From positions 1-42,621 of the forward strand of contig NZ_QRGR01000033.1 of the NCBI RefSeq assembly GCF_003367245.1: a DNA stretch of 42,621 nt, read 5' to 3'. Numbering within the stretch: position 1 is the stretch's first letter; every line of letters starts with the position of its first letter. Shown in pieces: positions 1-7,893 of this stretch. The notes below the pieces were generated by a model. That model was not told the origin of the DNA and did no database searches. It saw only the letters and a program-made list of their open reading frames with translations. A program made the position numbers and the translations under genes. The DNA is from Pontibacter diazotrophicus. GTDB lineage: Bacteria > Bacteroidota > Bacteroidia > Cytophagales > Hymenobacteraceae.

Positions 1-351
1 CTGCAGACCGAGCGAAATACCCTGACGCTAACAAATGCCATCATACATGAATCAACTAATTTCGTAGAGCGGAACACTATTGTCACGCAACGAAACTCTT
101 TTCGTGTAAAGGGCAGCCATAGCTTTCACAGGGAAAGAATAAGATTCAATCACCTTACTTTTGTACAACCCTCGCTGAGGGACTTTTCAAACTTGCGCTG
201 GAACACCGTTCTCACCCTGGAAATTCCCCTGAACAAATGGGTTGCTATCCGCACCAGTTTCGCCAATACCTATGAGAGCGAAGTGGAAGCCACCCGCAAA
301 CACAACGACTCTCACCTGACCTTTGGCGTTTCTCTGGGCAGGCAGCCATAA
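1..351 (+). CDS. C-terminal part of a DUF481-like outer-membrane barrel protein (5' end outside window)
   Basis: The frame is open from the first base to a TAA at 349-351 and gives 116 residues. The tail alternates hydrophobic and polar residues in beta-strand fashion (LRWNTVLTLEIPLNKWVAI, then a strand ending HLTFGVSLG), as in the last strands of an outer-membrane barrel. The pattern of a strand, an SFANTYESE turn, then a final FGVSLG strand resembles the end of DUF481 proteins, which are small salt-stress-type barrels of unknown function. The family call comes from this short piece only, so another small barrel family is possible. The next gene starts 76 bases downstream on the same strand. 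Confidence 0.6.
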   Translation: MQTERNTLTLTNAIIHESTNFVERNTIVTQRNSFRVKGSHSFHRERIRFNHLTFVQPSLRDFSNLRWNTVLTLEIPLNKWVAIRTSFANTYESEVEATRKHNDSHLTFGVSLGRQP

Positions 352-427
352 GCTGAAACATATTAACTCGCTGATACTTATAAGCATACACTCACAAGCC
401 TTATTAATAGCTTTAAGAAATCAATTT

Positions 428-1723
428 ATGACGAGATATTTACTGCTCTTAATATTGCTGTTTTTCATCTCAAAGCCTTCTATTTCTCAGCAAAGAACAG
501 ATGACTTCCTGAAAAATATTCTTCTCAAAGCAGGAAACGATAGTGTGAACATGCTGCTCAGAAACCCGGGCGAGTACCGGTTGCAGATTATTTACACTGA
601 AATTAACCGCGATAAGAACAACAATCCCTCTTTCAAGAACTATTACTTCAACCATGATCCTGATCTCTACTTCAACCCGGCGTCTATGGTAAAGCTGCCA
701 CTGGCTTTTCTGGCATTGGAGAAACTGAACAGGCTTCAAAAGAAGGGGGTAAACAAGCATATACCGCTCGTTTTTGATAGTAATTATGTGGGGCAGAAGC
801 CTCTCTATACAGATGCTACGTCTGCTAACGGCCTGCCTTCCATTGCGCATTTTATTCGGCGGGCTTTCCTGGTAAGTGAGAACGATCCCTATAACCGATT
901 ATACCAGTTTGTAGGTCAACAGGAAATTAACCGGAACCTTCACCGTAAAGGCTATAAAGACTCCCGCATCGTCCGGCAGTTTATGGGCTTTACAGAAGAG
1001 CAAAACCGCCATACGAACGCCGTCCGCTTTGTAAATGATGATGGCAGCACAAGATATTCCCAGCCGCCTGCGTACAATTCCGATTCACTTGATTTTAATA
1101 AGGTGGTACTATTGGGAAAAGCCCATTACAACAGCAGCGATAGTTTAGTGAATGCCCCCTTTGACTTCACGAAACAGAATAACCTTCCGCTGGAGGACCT
1201 TCAGCAGTTACTGCAATCCGTTATGTTTCCTGCGTCTGTGCCGAAGAAGCAAAGGTTTAACCTTTCAGAAGACGACTATAGCTTCCTGTACTGCTATTTG
1301 TCGCAGTACCCCTCCGAGACTCCCTACCCCAAGTATGAAGCAACTCTCTTTTATGACAGTTACGCTAAATTCTTTTTTCGCGATAGCAGTCAGCCTATGC
1401 CGGCAAATATCCGGGTTTTCAACAAAGTAGGTTGGTCTTATGGGTTCCTGACCGATGTTTCGTACGTGGTAGATTTTGAAAACAAAGTGGAATACATGCT
1501 AGCTGCCACCTTGTATGTAAACAGTGACGGCATATTGAACGACGGAAAGTATGATTATGACTCAGTCGGATATCCTTTTCTATACAACCTGGGGCAGATT
1601 ATTTATAACTACGAATTATCAAGAGCGCGTACATTCAAACCCGACCTTTCTGCATTTCAGGTGCAATATGAAAAGCGAAACATCAATGATACCCGCCCTT
1701 CTTTGAAAGAGGTAGATAATTAA
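428..1723 (+). CDS. Secreted class A beta-lactamase-fold serine hydrolase
   Basis: The protein has 431 residues. Residues 1-20 form a cleavable signal peptide (basic MTR, then a Leu/Ile-rich core, cleavage near SIS-QQ), so it acts in the periplasm or outside. Penicillin-binding motifs are in order: SMVK at 86-89 (nucleophile Ser86, Lys89), SEN at 150-152 (SxN equivalent) and KVG at 333-335 (KTG equivalent). This is the class A-like 'beta-lactamase2' layout. The protein is longer than true class A enzymes (about 290), and the altered third box makes classical beta-lactamase activity uncertain; a peptidase or esterase is equally possible. The ATG at 428 was chosen because it begins the signal peptide, although the frame is open back to 323. 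A perfect hairpin follows the stop. Confidence 0.75.
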   Translation: MTRYLLLLILLFFISKPSISQQRTDDFLKNILLKAGNDSVNMLLRNPGEYRLQIIYTEINRDKNNNPSFKNYYFNHDPDLYFNPASMVKLPLAFLALEKLNRLQKKGVNKHIPLVFDSNYVGQKPLYTDATSANGLPSIAHFIRRAFLVSENDPYNRLYQFVGQQEINRNLHRKGYKDSRIVRQFMGFTEEQNRHTNAVRFVNDDGSTRYSQPPAYNSDSLDFNKVVLLGKAHYNSSDSLVNAPFDFTKQNNLPLEDLQQLLQSVMFPASVPKKQRFNLSEDDYSFLYCYLSQYPSETPYPKYEATLFYDSYAKFFFRDSSQPMPANIRVFNKVGWSYGFLTDVSYVVDFENKVEYMLAATLYVNSDGILNDGKYDYDSVGYPFLYNLGQIIYNYELSRARTFKPDLSAFQVQYEKRNINDTRPSLKEVDN

Positions 1724-1741
1724 CTTTTGTTGGTCAATCAT

Positions 1742-1776
1742 AAAGAGAGGCTGCCTATTTCAGACAGCCTCTCTTT
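1742..1776 (+). terminator. Rho-independent-like terminator after the serine hydrolase
   Basis: A perfect 12-bp stem (AAAGAGAGGCTG at 1742-1753 with its complement at 1765-1776) closes an 11-base loop, 18 bases after the stop codon. The arms end in AAA/TTT, so it could work in both directions. Confidence 0.75.
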
Positions 1777-1916
1777 ATAAGTTGAAGTAAAATTAGCTCT
1801 CCGTTACCTACCTTCATCTCCAGTGGCTTGACTACTGATGCTGCATCCTGTTGAACCAGCTGCGGCCATGAATTTCTTGTGGAGACCTGAACTTAGCCTG
1901 TGCTGATGTGGCTGGT

Positions 1917-2420
1917 TTACTGTGATTGCCGAAACGTCAGGTCTGCCAAATAAAATTTGTACTCTTTCTGCTTGGTATCATATTCAATGCGGTAGTTTTG
2001 AGGGTAATATCCTGTCTCCTGAACAGCAGCAGGCTGTTTGATGGCAATTGTCGCTTGGGGCTTGCTGAGAATGTAGTCCAGTATGAACATCGGTTCATAA
2101 AAAATCACGCTTTCCTGATACCCGCCAAAAAGAAAAGTCTGTGTAAAGGGAATACTATGTAATTCAGGAGAGGTAACGTCTATGAAGTGCGTCCCCATAG
2201 CCTGGATGCGGCCCGGTAGCATCACATAGTCAGTCGGGAGGTAAGCTGGAGCGGGTGGCGCCGGGTCTAGCTCCGTTGGCGCCAGACCTGGAATGGACTT
2301 GCGCAGATCATCTGAAATGGTGTAGAAGTGGAAGTCAAAATGAGGTTTGTCATATACCTGCTCCGGTATTACAAATAAATATAAAATAAATATTGTTATA
2401 AATAAATTACAAGGAGGCAA
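1917..2420 (-). CDS. DUF5602/TTHB210-like domain protein, probably 5'-truncated
   Basis: The 167-codon frame contains a clear VYDKPHFDFHFY block at about residues 22-33, followed by segments (LPTDYVMLPGRIQAMGTHF; FLFGGYQESVIFYEPM) that I associate with the DUF5602/TTHB210-like family of Bacteroidetes secreted proteins. In that family the PHFDFHFY block lies well inside the protein, after a signal peptide and an N-terminal half; here almost nothing precedes it. The first possible start is a TTG at 2420, and the codons between it and the block are very AT-rich with no signal peptide pattern. The same frame continues upstream to an in-frame TAG at 2475-2477 and reads open again beyond it. A decayed gene is the most likely reading. 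Family call is moderately confident. Confidence 0.5.
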   Translation of the reverse strand: MPPCNLFITIFILYLFVIPEQVYDKPHFDFHFYTISDDLRKSIPGLAPTELDPAPPAPAYLPTDYVMLPGRIQAMGTHFIDVTSPELHSIPFTQTFLFGGYQESVIFYEPMFILDYILSKPQATIAIKQPAAVQETGYYPQNYRIEYDTKQKEYKFYLADLTFRQSQ

Positions 2421-2572
2421 ATCACTTACGCCTTTAAAAATATTCTCACCCTGACCAGCAGGGTAGGAGGCGTACTAGGCAAGGGGTTTGACTGTGACGT
2501 AAAAGGGGGCGTGAGTATATTCCCGGAGCACATTAAATAAAAAGGATTCACAGATTAAGTCAGGCAGCCGAC

Positions 2573-3280
2573 TCAATCAGAAACCTCCTGAATCAAATCA
2601 CTTATTTCTGACTGACTTAAATAGCGCCAATCCCCAGGTGCTAAATTTCCAAGTTCAAGGGTAATGATACGGATGCGCACGAGTTTCTCCACCTGGTATC
2701 CCAACTTGTAGCACATTCTCCTGATCTGCCGGTTGAGCCCCTGTTTCAGGGTGATATTAAAAGTTATGTCATTTACCTGCCTAACAACGGCGGGCCGTGT
2801 TTTTTTCCCCATAATGACTATACCAGCAGCGAGACTGTCTACTGACTGTTGTGTCAAAGGCTTATCCACTAGTACCTGGTATTCCTTTTCCTGGTGCCTC
2901 TCTGCGTGGAGTATTTTGTATAATAGTTCTCCATCGTTAGTGAGTAGCATAAGCCCTTCTGATGCTTTGTCCAGTCTGCCTACAGGAAATATACTTTGGG
3001 CAATGTCTAAAGCTTGTGAAAGATTGTTTTCTATTTGAACATTCATCGTGGATTCTATGCCACGTGGTTTATGATAGGCTATATATACTTTTTTTTGCTG
3101 CTCTTTGATAACCTGGTCATCCACCTGAACTTCGTCTTCTGATAGCAGCACCTGCTTTAGTGTCCCTTTTTTGCCATTTACCAACACCCTACCCGAAAGA
3201 ATATGCTGGACAGCATCTTTATTTGACAACTTTAATTTCTGAACAATAAAAAACTTAAGGGAGGAATTGAGTGCTTTCAT
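2573..3280 (-). CDS. rluF: RluF-type 23S rRNA pseudouridine synthase
   Basis: This 235-residue protein has an N-terminal S4 RNA-binding domain (about 7-57) and an RsuA/RluB/E/F-type catalytic domain. The catalytic motif GRLDKASEGLMLLTNDG starts at residue 101, making Asp104 the nucleophilic aspartate. A second family signature, LKQGLNRQIRRMCYKLGY, lies near residues 175-195. Family members isomerise uridine to pseudouridine in 23S rRNA; RluF in E. coli modifies U2604. The length matches the short RluF type, but the exact target cannot be told from sequence. The start is the ATG at 3280. It stands alone, convergent with nothing nearby. Confidence 0.85.
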   Translation of the reverse strand: MKALNSSLKFFIVQKLKLSNKDAVQHILSGRVLVNGKKGTLKQVLLSEDEVQVDDQVIKEQQKKVYIAYHKPRGIESTMNVQIENNLSQALDIAQSIFPVGRLDKASEGLMLLTNDGELLYKILHAERHQEKEYQVLVDKPLTQQSVDSLAAGIVIMGKKTRPAVVRQVNDITFNITLKQGLNRQIRRMCYKLGYQVEKLVRIRIITLELGNLAPGDWRYLSQSEISDLIQEVSD

Positions 3281-3586
3281 TTATAACAGAAAAGCTGCGT
3301 ATGAACCAGGTGAAATTGATAGGGTGTAATTTAGCAAAGACTTATTAGTTTTAGCTGCCTTAAAGGCATTTGCTTTATAAAACCACCGACTATCAACCAA
3401 AGGATTAAAGCATCAAACTCTTATCTAAAAGGATTTTAAAGATGAAATGGGTTCTCTTTACCGACTATACCTGCTGTCCTAGAATACCTGCTTTGTTGAT
3501 CAAGCACAAAGAAACAGTCTGCCAATGCAAGTAGAAGCTTTATTTTTGGTTTAAAGAAACGCAGGAAAAAATTAAAATCATTTTAC
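3281..3586. other. Intergenic, no gene seen
   Basis: AT-rich spacer between the divergently oriented rluF-like gene and the membrane-protein operon. No open frame with coding character was found. The only clear signals are at its right edge, where the promoter and operator of the next operon begin. Confidence 0.5.
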
Positions 3587-3616
3587 TTGACTTTACGTAA
3601 AGCAATATTAACTTTG
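3587..3616 (+). promoter_or_regulatory. Candidate Bacteroidetes-type promoter of the membrane regulon
   Basis: A TTG at 3587-3589 is followed 19 bases later by TAACTTTG (3609-3616), which fits the Bacteroidetes -33 TTG / -7 TAnnTTTG consensus with normal spacing. The -7 box overlaps the left arm of the inverted repeat at 3611-3627, so a protein bound there would block the promoter. Transcription would begin about 10 bases before the ATG at 3635, giving a very short leader. Confidence 0.6.
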
Positions 3617-3627
3617 AAACACAAAGT
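3611..3627. promoter_or_regulatory. Operator candidate, copy 1 (ACTTTG-N5-CAAAGT)
   Basis: A perfect 6-bp inverted repeat with a 5-base centre (AAACA), 7 bases before the start codon at 3635. The same palindrome, followed by the same ACTTTAT, recurs at 4592-4608 in front of the third gene of the cluster. A winged-helix protein encoded between the two sites is the natural candidate binder. Confidence 0.7.
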
Positions 3628-3634
3628 ACTTTAT

Positions 3635-4258
3635 ATGAATCAGCAGCAAGACCAGTTATCCACCCTGCACGAGATCCGCAACATCATGGATCGCTCTTCC
3701 CGGTTTATTTCGCTTAGCGGACTATCGGGTGTGGCCGCCGGAGTTTCGGCGCTTATAGGTGCAGGTGTTGTAAAGTGGTACTTGGTTACGCATGATATAA
3801 ACTATCAACAGAACTTAAGCCTCCACCTGACAAGGGAGTCCATCCTGTTTATGCTTTCGGTGGCGGGGTTTGTATTTATACTGGCACTTTGCTCGGCTAC
3901 TTATTTTACCGCACGCAATGCCCGCAAAACAAATCATCGGGTTTGGGACAGCAAAACAGAGCGGATGCTGGTGAACCTGTTTATACCACTGGCAGCAGGC
4001 GGCGTTTTCTGTGCGATACTTATATACCACAACCTGCTATACCTGGTGGCCCCGGTCATGCTTATTTTTTATGGTTTTGCTTTGTTAAATGCCAGCAAGT
4101 ATACCCTGAGCGACATCCGGTATCTTGGTTTCTTTGAAATTATACTTGGCTTACTTACCAGCTTTTTTGTGGGGTATGGATTACTTGCCTGGACGCTGGG
4201 CTTCGGGGTGCTGCACATTGTGTATGGCATGCTGATGTACTTTAAATACGAACGATAG
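3635..4258 (+). CDS. Four-helix membrane protein upstream of a winged-helix regulator
   Basis: A 207-residue protein beginning MNQQQDQLSTLHEIRNIMDRS. A short cytoplasmic helix (about 5-20) leads into the motif SSRFISLSGLSGVAAG, then four hydrophobic segments: about 25-45, 70-92, 110-145 (two close segments) and 155-200. Related proteins of unknown function are commonly found beside small winged-helix regulators in Bacteroidetes. I do not know a catalytic motif in it. The frame extends upstream to 3587, but that extension overlaps the promoter and operator, and family members begin near the LHEIRNIM segment, so 3635 was preferred. The regulator starts 6 bases downstream, so the two are co-transcribed and this protein may control or sense for it. 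Confidence 0.75.
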   Translation: MNQQQDQLSTLHEIRNIMDRSSRFISLSGLSGVAAGVSALIGAGVVKWYLVTHDINYQQNLSLHLTRESILFMLSVAGFVFILALCSATYFTARNARKTNHRVWDSKTERMLVNLFIPLAAGGVFCAILIYHNLLYLVAPVMLIFYGFALLNASKYTLSDIRYLGFFEIILGLLTSFFVGYGLLAWTLGFGVLHIVYGMLMYFKYER

Positions 4259-4264
4259 CAGGCT

Positions 4265-4573
4265 GTGAAAGCGTACCTTGAAAATATAAATAAAGCCTTC
4301 GAAAGTAAGGCGCGGCTTGGTATTATGTCGGTGCTGATGGTGGAGGACCGTGTAGATTTTAGTACGCTGAAGGACACCCTGCAACTAACGGACGGCAACC
4401 TGGCCAGCCACCTGCGTGCGCTGGAAGAAGCAGAATACCTGCAGGTAGAAAAGCAGTTTGTTGGCCGTAAACCAAACACGACGTACCAGGCCACTGAAAC
4501 AGGTCGCAAAGCTTTCAACAGCCACCTGGATGCACTGGAGCAGCTTATTTTAAATAACAGGAAAGACAGCTGA
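4265..4573 (+). CDS. Winged-helix transcriptional regulator (HTH_34-like)
   Basis: A 102-residue DNA-binding protein starting at GTG 4265. It opens with a helix (YLENINKAFESKARLGIMSVLM), then the helix-turn-helix DFSTLKDTLQLTDGNLASHL, then a wing with GRKPNTTYQATETGRKAF. This matches the small winged-helix family (PF13601-like, related to MarR/PadR/ArsR) that has only a DNA-binding domain and dimerises through its ends. It follows the membrane protein by 6 bases. Identical inverted repeats lie before the first gene of its own operon and just after it, upstream of the next membrane gene, so autorepression plus control of the downstream cluster is a reasonable inference. No ligand-binding domain is present. 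Confidence 0.85.
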   Translation: MKAYLENINKAFESKARLGIMSVLMVEDRVDFSTLKDTLQLTDGNLASHLRALEEAEYLQVEKQFVGRKPNTTYQATETGRKAFNSHLDALEQLILNNRKDS

Positions 4574-4591
4574 TATTTTTTTTATACTTAC

Positions 4592-4608
4592 ACTTTGTAA
4601 CTCAAAGT
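4592..4608. promoter_or_regulatory. Operator candidate, copy 2 (ACTTTG-N5-CAAAGT)
   Basis: A perfect repeat of the 3611-3627 palindrome arms around a different centre (TAACT), again followed by ACTTTAT. It lies 50 bases before the start of the next membrane gene at 4658. A TACACTTTG overlaps it and could serve as an imperfect -7 box. Confidence 0.7.
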
Positions 4609-4657
4609 ACTTTATGCAAAAACGAAGAATTATTTTTAAGTCTAAAACTCAATTATC

Positions 4658-4996
4658 ATGACACAAAGAAACGAATCACAAAACCAGCCGATCCATCCAG
4701 CTTCAGTGGGTAGACGCATGCTGCAGGGCGCAGGGATTGGTTTACTCCTTATCCTGTTTTTTCTGGTTGGAGCTGGTGAACCAGACCCGGAATGGCCAAA
4801 GTTCTGGATGGTTAAACCTTTGATTGTGGTGCCTTTAGCCGGTGCACTGGGTGGTGTGTTTTATTACAACATGGACCATCTGCGTTGCCTGGGCGGTTGG
4901 AGAGAGGCATTGGCTTATATATTGAGCCTGCTTGTGTTCTTCATTGTGCTGTGGCTGGGTACTGTTCTGGGGTTGAACGGCACCATGTGGGATTGA
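4658..4996 (+). CDS. Small three-helix membrane protein
   Basis: A 112-residue protein with a polar N-terminus (about 1-22) and three hydrophobic segments: about 24-42, 52-70 and 84-106. Between helices one and two is GEPDPEWPKFWMVKP, and before helix three a charged HLRCLGGWREA. I do not recognise a named family. It is the first gene after the second operator copy, which ties it to the winged-helix regulator. The ATG at 4658 has no rival nearby. The next gene follows after 56 bases, so the genes from here to 7573 could form one long transcript. Confidence 0.65.
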   Translation: MTQRNESQNQPIHPASVGRRMLQGAGIGLLLILFFLVGAGEPDPEWPKFWMVKPLIVVPLAGALGGVFYYNMDHLRCLGGWREALAYILSLLVFFIVLWLGTVLGLNGTMWD

Positions 4997-5052
4997 TCGG
5001 CCAAACAAGTACCGGTTGAAAATTGATTTAAATATTTTAAAACTATAAGATC

Positions 5053-5382
5053 ATGAAAGACAAAAACGAATTAAAAGGAGAAATAGCGGTGAACGACGGA
5101 TCTACTGCTTTAACTATTATCAGTAGGATATTTGGTGTAGCTTTTTTTGCAATTGGCTTCATAAATACGTTTTGGGGGAACGACCCCGGTTTTGGAGTTT
5201 TTATTATTCTTCTTTCTCTCATTTATTTTCTTCCGGTAGATACCATTCTGGATAAAATGACAAATTTCTCAATTCCTATAATGAGATTAGTAAAAATCCT
5301 GTTGGGCATTTCTATTCTTTGGGCATCGCTAGGCGTGGGCGAATTGTTCGACAAGATTGAATTGATGATGATGGACTTCTAA
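5053..5382 (+). CDS. Small membrane protein, paralogue of the one at 7307
   Basis: A 109-residue protein with an acidic/basic N-terminal 20 residues and three hydrophobic segments (about 22-42, 46-62, 78-95). It shares a line of identities with the 88-residue protein at 7307-7573: FAIGxxNxF, PG, LLSxxY, FSIP, KIxLGI and LGVxxLxDxI in the same order. The two are therefore duplicates within one cluster. No known domain was recognised and no catalytic residues stand out. An envelope or membrane-stress role is only a guess from context. Confidence 0.65.
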   Translation: MKDKNELKGEIAVNDGSTALTIISRIFGVAFFAIGFINTFWGNDPGFGVFIILLSLIYFLPVDTILDKMTNFSIPIMRLVKILLGISILWASLGVGELFDKIELMMMDF

Positions 5383-5431
5383 TCTTAAGAGTTAAACATC
5401 TAAAAATCTAATATCCATAAAAAATAAGACT

Positions 5432-5722
5432 ATGATTATTCAAAACAAAAGACTTACCGGCATTGTGCTCGCAGTCGTATTTATTTTGCTTATACCACTA
5501 ATAGCAATGCAATTCACAGAAGAAGTAAACTGGAATCTGTTCGATTTTGTGGTAGCTGGTGTCCTGTTGCTTGGCATTGCTCTCCTGTGTGAACTTGTCA
5601 TAAGGAAGGTAAAGAATAGGGATTACCGAATCGGTGTTATTGCAGTTATTTTGTTGGCACTCTTCCTTATTTGGGCAGAGCTTGCAGTCGGCATCTTCGG
5701 GACACCGTTCGCCGGAAGTTAG
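5432..5722 (+). CDS. Small three-helix membrane protein
   Basis: A 96-residue protein with hydrophobic segments at about 9-26, 36-56 and 66-90 and a basic loop (RKVKNRDYR) between the second and third. No family was recognised. It begins 49 bases after the preceding gene, on the same strand, and shares that gene's size and character. The start ATG at 5432 is the first in the frame. Confidence 0.6.
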   Translation: MIIQNKRLTGIVLAVVFILLIPLIAMQFTEEVNWNLFDFVVAGVLLLGIALLCELVIRKVKNRDYRIGVIAVILLALFLIWAELAVGIFGTPFAGS

Positions 5723-5864
5723 GCAGTAGAACCATCAAGGACGGTGTAGGTGTAAGTGACCAGGGGTAATGATGGACTGATTAGATAAACAAAACCGCGG
5801 TGATGAATGAACCGAAAATGAGGAAAATCTGGAGTACGCTTTATACAAATCGAAAACAACAGCC

Positions 5865-7109
5865 ATGAAAAATGAAATACGTACCCATTTGAACGATCCC
5901 GGGCAACTCGAAAAGCTTTACCGAACGAACAAGGTGCCTTTTAAGCGGGAGTTCAGTACCATGTACCCGGAACTAAAAGGCAACGCGCTCGCCGATTTCT
6001 GGAACGAAAGACTAAATTACGAAAGTGATGAGATTAACTGGGGAACGGGCAGGGAATTGCTATTCGTGATAATTGCTTCGCTGCTGGCAGGTTTTATTGC
6101 TAAAATACCTGCCATGTTCCAGATAAACGAAGAGTTCTTCTATCCAAGAAATATAGGTTTCATTTTTCTACCACTCCTGACGGCCTACTTTGCCTGGAAA
6201 AATAACTTGCAGCTTAAACAGATTGCTGTAATCTGCGGCGCGATGATCGTCTCACTCATCTATATCAACGTTCTTCCAGCATCTACTAAAAGCGACACCT
6301 TACTACTGGCATGTATCCATTTGCCTCTGCTGTTGTGGGTAATGTTAGGAGCTGCATTTGTAGGCAATAACCTAACAGATTATAATAAACGACTTGATTA
6401 TTTAAGATACAACGGCGACCTGATTGTAATGACAACGCTTATCCTGATAGCCGGGGGCATCATGACGGGACTCACAATCGGCTTATTTTCGCTCATCGGG
6501 TTTCAGATTGGGGAGTTTTACTTTCAATATGTCGCTGTTTTCGGGCTGGCAGCTGCGCCTGTAGTTGGCACTTACCTGACGCAGACCAATCCACAGCTGG
6601 TAAATAAAGTCTCACCTGTGATAGCTAAAATCTTTAGCCCGCTGGTTTTAATAATGCTTGTCATTTACCTGTTTGCCATCGTCTTCTCAGGTAAAGACCC
6701 TTACAACGACCGGGAATTCCTGATCATATTTAATTTGCTGTTGATTGGGGTTATGGCTATTATTTTCTTTTCGGTGGCAGAAAGCTCCAAAACAGCTAGA
6801 AACACCACCGCTACCTGGGTACTTTTCCTTTTATCAGCAGTCACTATAGTTGTAAATGGTATTGCGCTGTCGGCCATCCTGTTCCGAATAGCGGAATGGG
6901 GCATTACACCAAACAGGCTGGCTGTGCTGGGTGGTAATTTACTGATGCTGCTAAACCTGCTCTTCATAACTGTACTTCTTTTCAGGGCACTTACAAAGAA
7001 ATCTGATATAGCAGCAGTAGGGAAATCTATCGCCTTATTTCTACCAATTTATAGTATTTGGGTACTGATCGTGATCTTTTTATTCCCGTTGATTTTTGGA
7101 TTTGAATAA
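5865..7109 (+). CDS. DUF4153-like polytopic membrane protein
   Basis: A 414-residue protein. The first ~60 residues are soluble (HLNDPGQLEKLYR, then FKREFSTMYPELKGNALADFWNER), and the rest forms roughly eleven hydrophobic segments. This soluble head plus long membrane part is the pattern of DUF4153 proteins, which in Bacteroidetes often sit near small winged-helix regulators. The molecular function of that family is not established. A 142-base gap separates it from the gene before, with no clear terminator, so it may share a transcript or have its own promoter. Confidence 0.7.
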   Translation: MKNEIRTHLNDPGQLEKLYRTNKVPFKREFSTMYPELKGNALADFWNERLNYESDEINWGTGRELLFVIIASLLAGFIAKIPAMFQINEEFFYPRNIGFIFLPLLTAYFAWKNNLQLKQIAVICGAMIVSLIYINVLPASTKSDTLLLACIHLPLLLWVMLGAAFVGNNLTDYNKRLDYLRYNGDLIVMTTLILIAGGIMTGLTIGLFSLIGFQIGEFYFQYVAVFGLAAAPVVGTYLTQTNPQLVNKVSPVIAKIFSPLVLIMLVIYLFAIVFSGKDPYNDREFLIIFNLLLIGVMAIIFFSVAESSKTARNTTATWVLFLLSAVTIVVNGIALSAILFRIAEWGITPNRLAVLGGNLLMLLNLLFITVLLFRALTKKSDIAAVGKSIALFLPIYSIWVLIVIFLFPLIFGFE

Positions 7110-7306
7110 CAGCTGCAAATTATAAAGCTCTAGCTAATAATATTACGGGTACCAGATTTTAAGTTCTGACTAAGCTCATTTTGAGTGTCATAGCAGCGCT
7201 ATTACGCTACAAATAGCTACCGTCAGGTTCTGAAAGCGCCCATTTGCAGCTCAAAGGATAAAGTTTAAATGCTCTGAGTTAACTATAAAAATAAGGAGAA
7301 ACAGCT

Positions 7307-7573
7307 ATGAATAAGACAGTACATGTTGGCAATATATTCAGTGGGATATTTGCCGCAGTTCTTTTTGCAATCGGCGTATTGAATATGTTTCTGGTACACC
7401 CCGTTCCGGGAATTGCTTACCTCCTGCTTTCTTTCCTTTACTTACCCCATGCAAATGGCATTATCAGGGTAAGGTTTGGTTTTTCTATTCCGCTTGTGGT
7501 GAAAATAATTCTGGGCATAGTCATTATTATGTTCACATTAGGTGTAAGTGACCTTGGAGACATGATTGATTGA
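7307..7573 (+). CDS. Small membrane protein, paralogue of the one at 5053
   Basis: An 88-residue protein with three hydrophobic segments (about 8-30, 33-48, 62-80). It matches the 109-residue protein at 5053-5382 along its length (FAIG, PG, LLS, FSIP, KIILGI, LGV) but lacks that protein's N-terminal extension. It is preceded by AGGAG at 7294-7298, 8 bases before the ATG, the clearest Shine-Dalgarno-like sequence in this cluster. A 197-base spacer separates it from the DUF4153 gene, so an independent transcript is possible. Confidence 0.65.
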   Translation: MNKTVHVGNIFSGIFAAVLFAIGVLNMFLVHPVPGIAYLLLSFLYLPHANGIIRVRFGFSIPLVVKIILGIVIIMFTLGVSDLGDMID

Positions 7574-7893
7574 CCGGTGTAAGGTATCTTTAATGACAAC
7601 AACAAACTTTTGCAAATAGAAGCACCATAGGTGAAGTTCGCTAACGGAGAGGAGCGGTAATGCCTTTATCAGAGGTAACATTTCAATGCCCGATTTACAT
7701 TAGATATGTTTTTAAGTTCTACATCTATCAATACTGTATTAGAGGATTTATTCCTCAAGCACTATATTCCCTATTTACGGTGCAGAACAAATAAACAGGT
7801 TTATATATGCGCATGATGCGCCAAGTGGCAGCATAGAAAATGTACAAAAAGAACGTTTGCTTACCTGATGTATATAGGAAATTAATCCTGACC
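7574..7893. other. Intergenic, nothing coding seen
   Basis: The 320-base spacer between two convergent genes holds a weak 5-bp hairpin (GAGGA-N5-TCCTC at 7742-7756) and a short GCGCATGATGCGC palindrome near 7808. No convincing terminator or open frame was seen. Confidence 0.4.
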
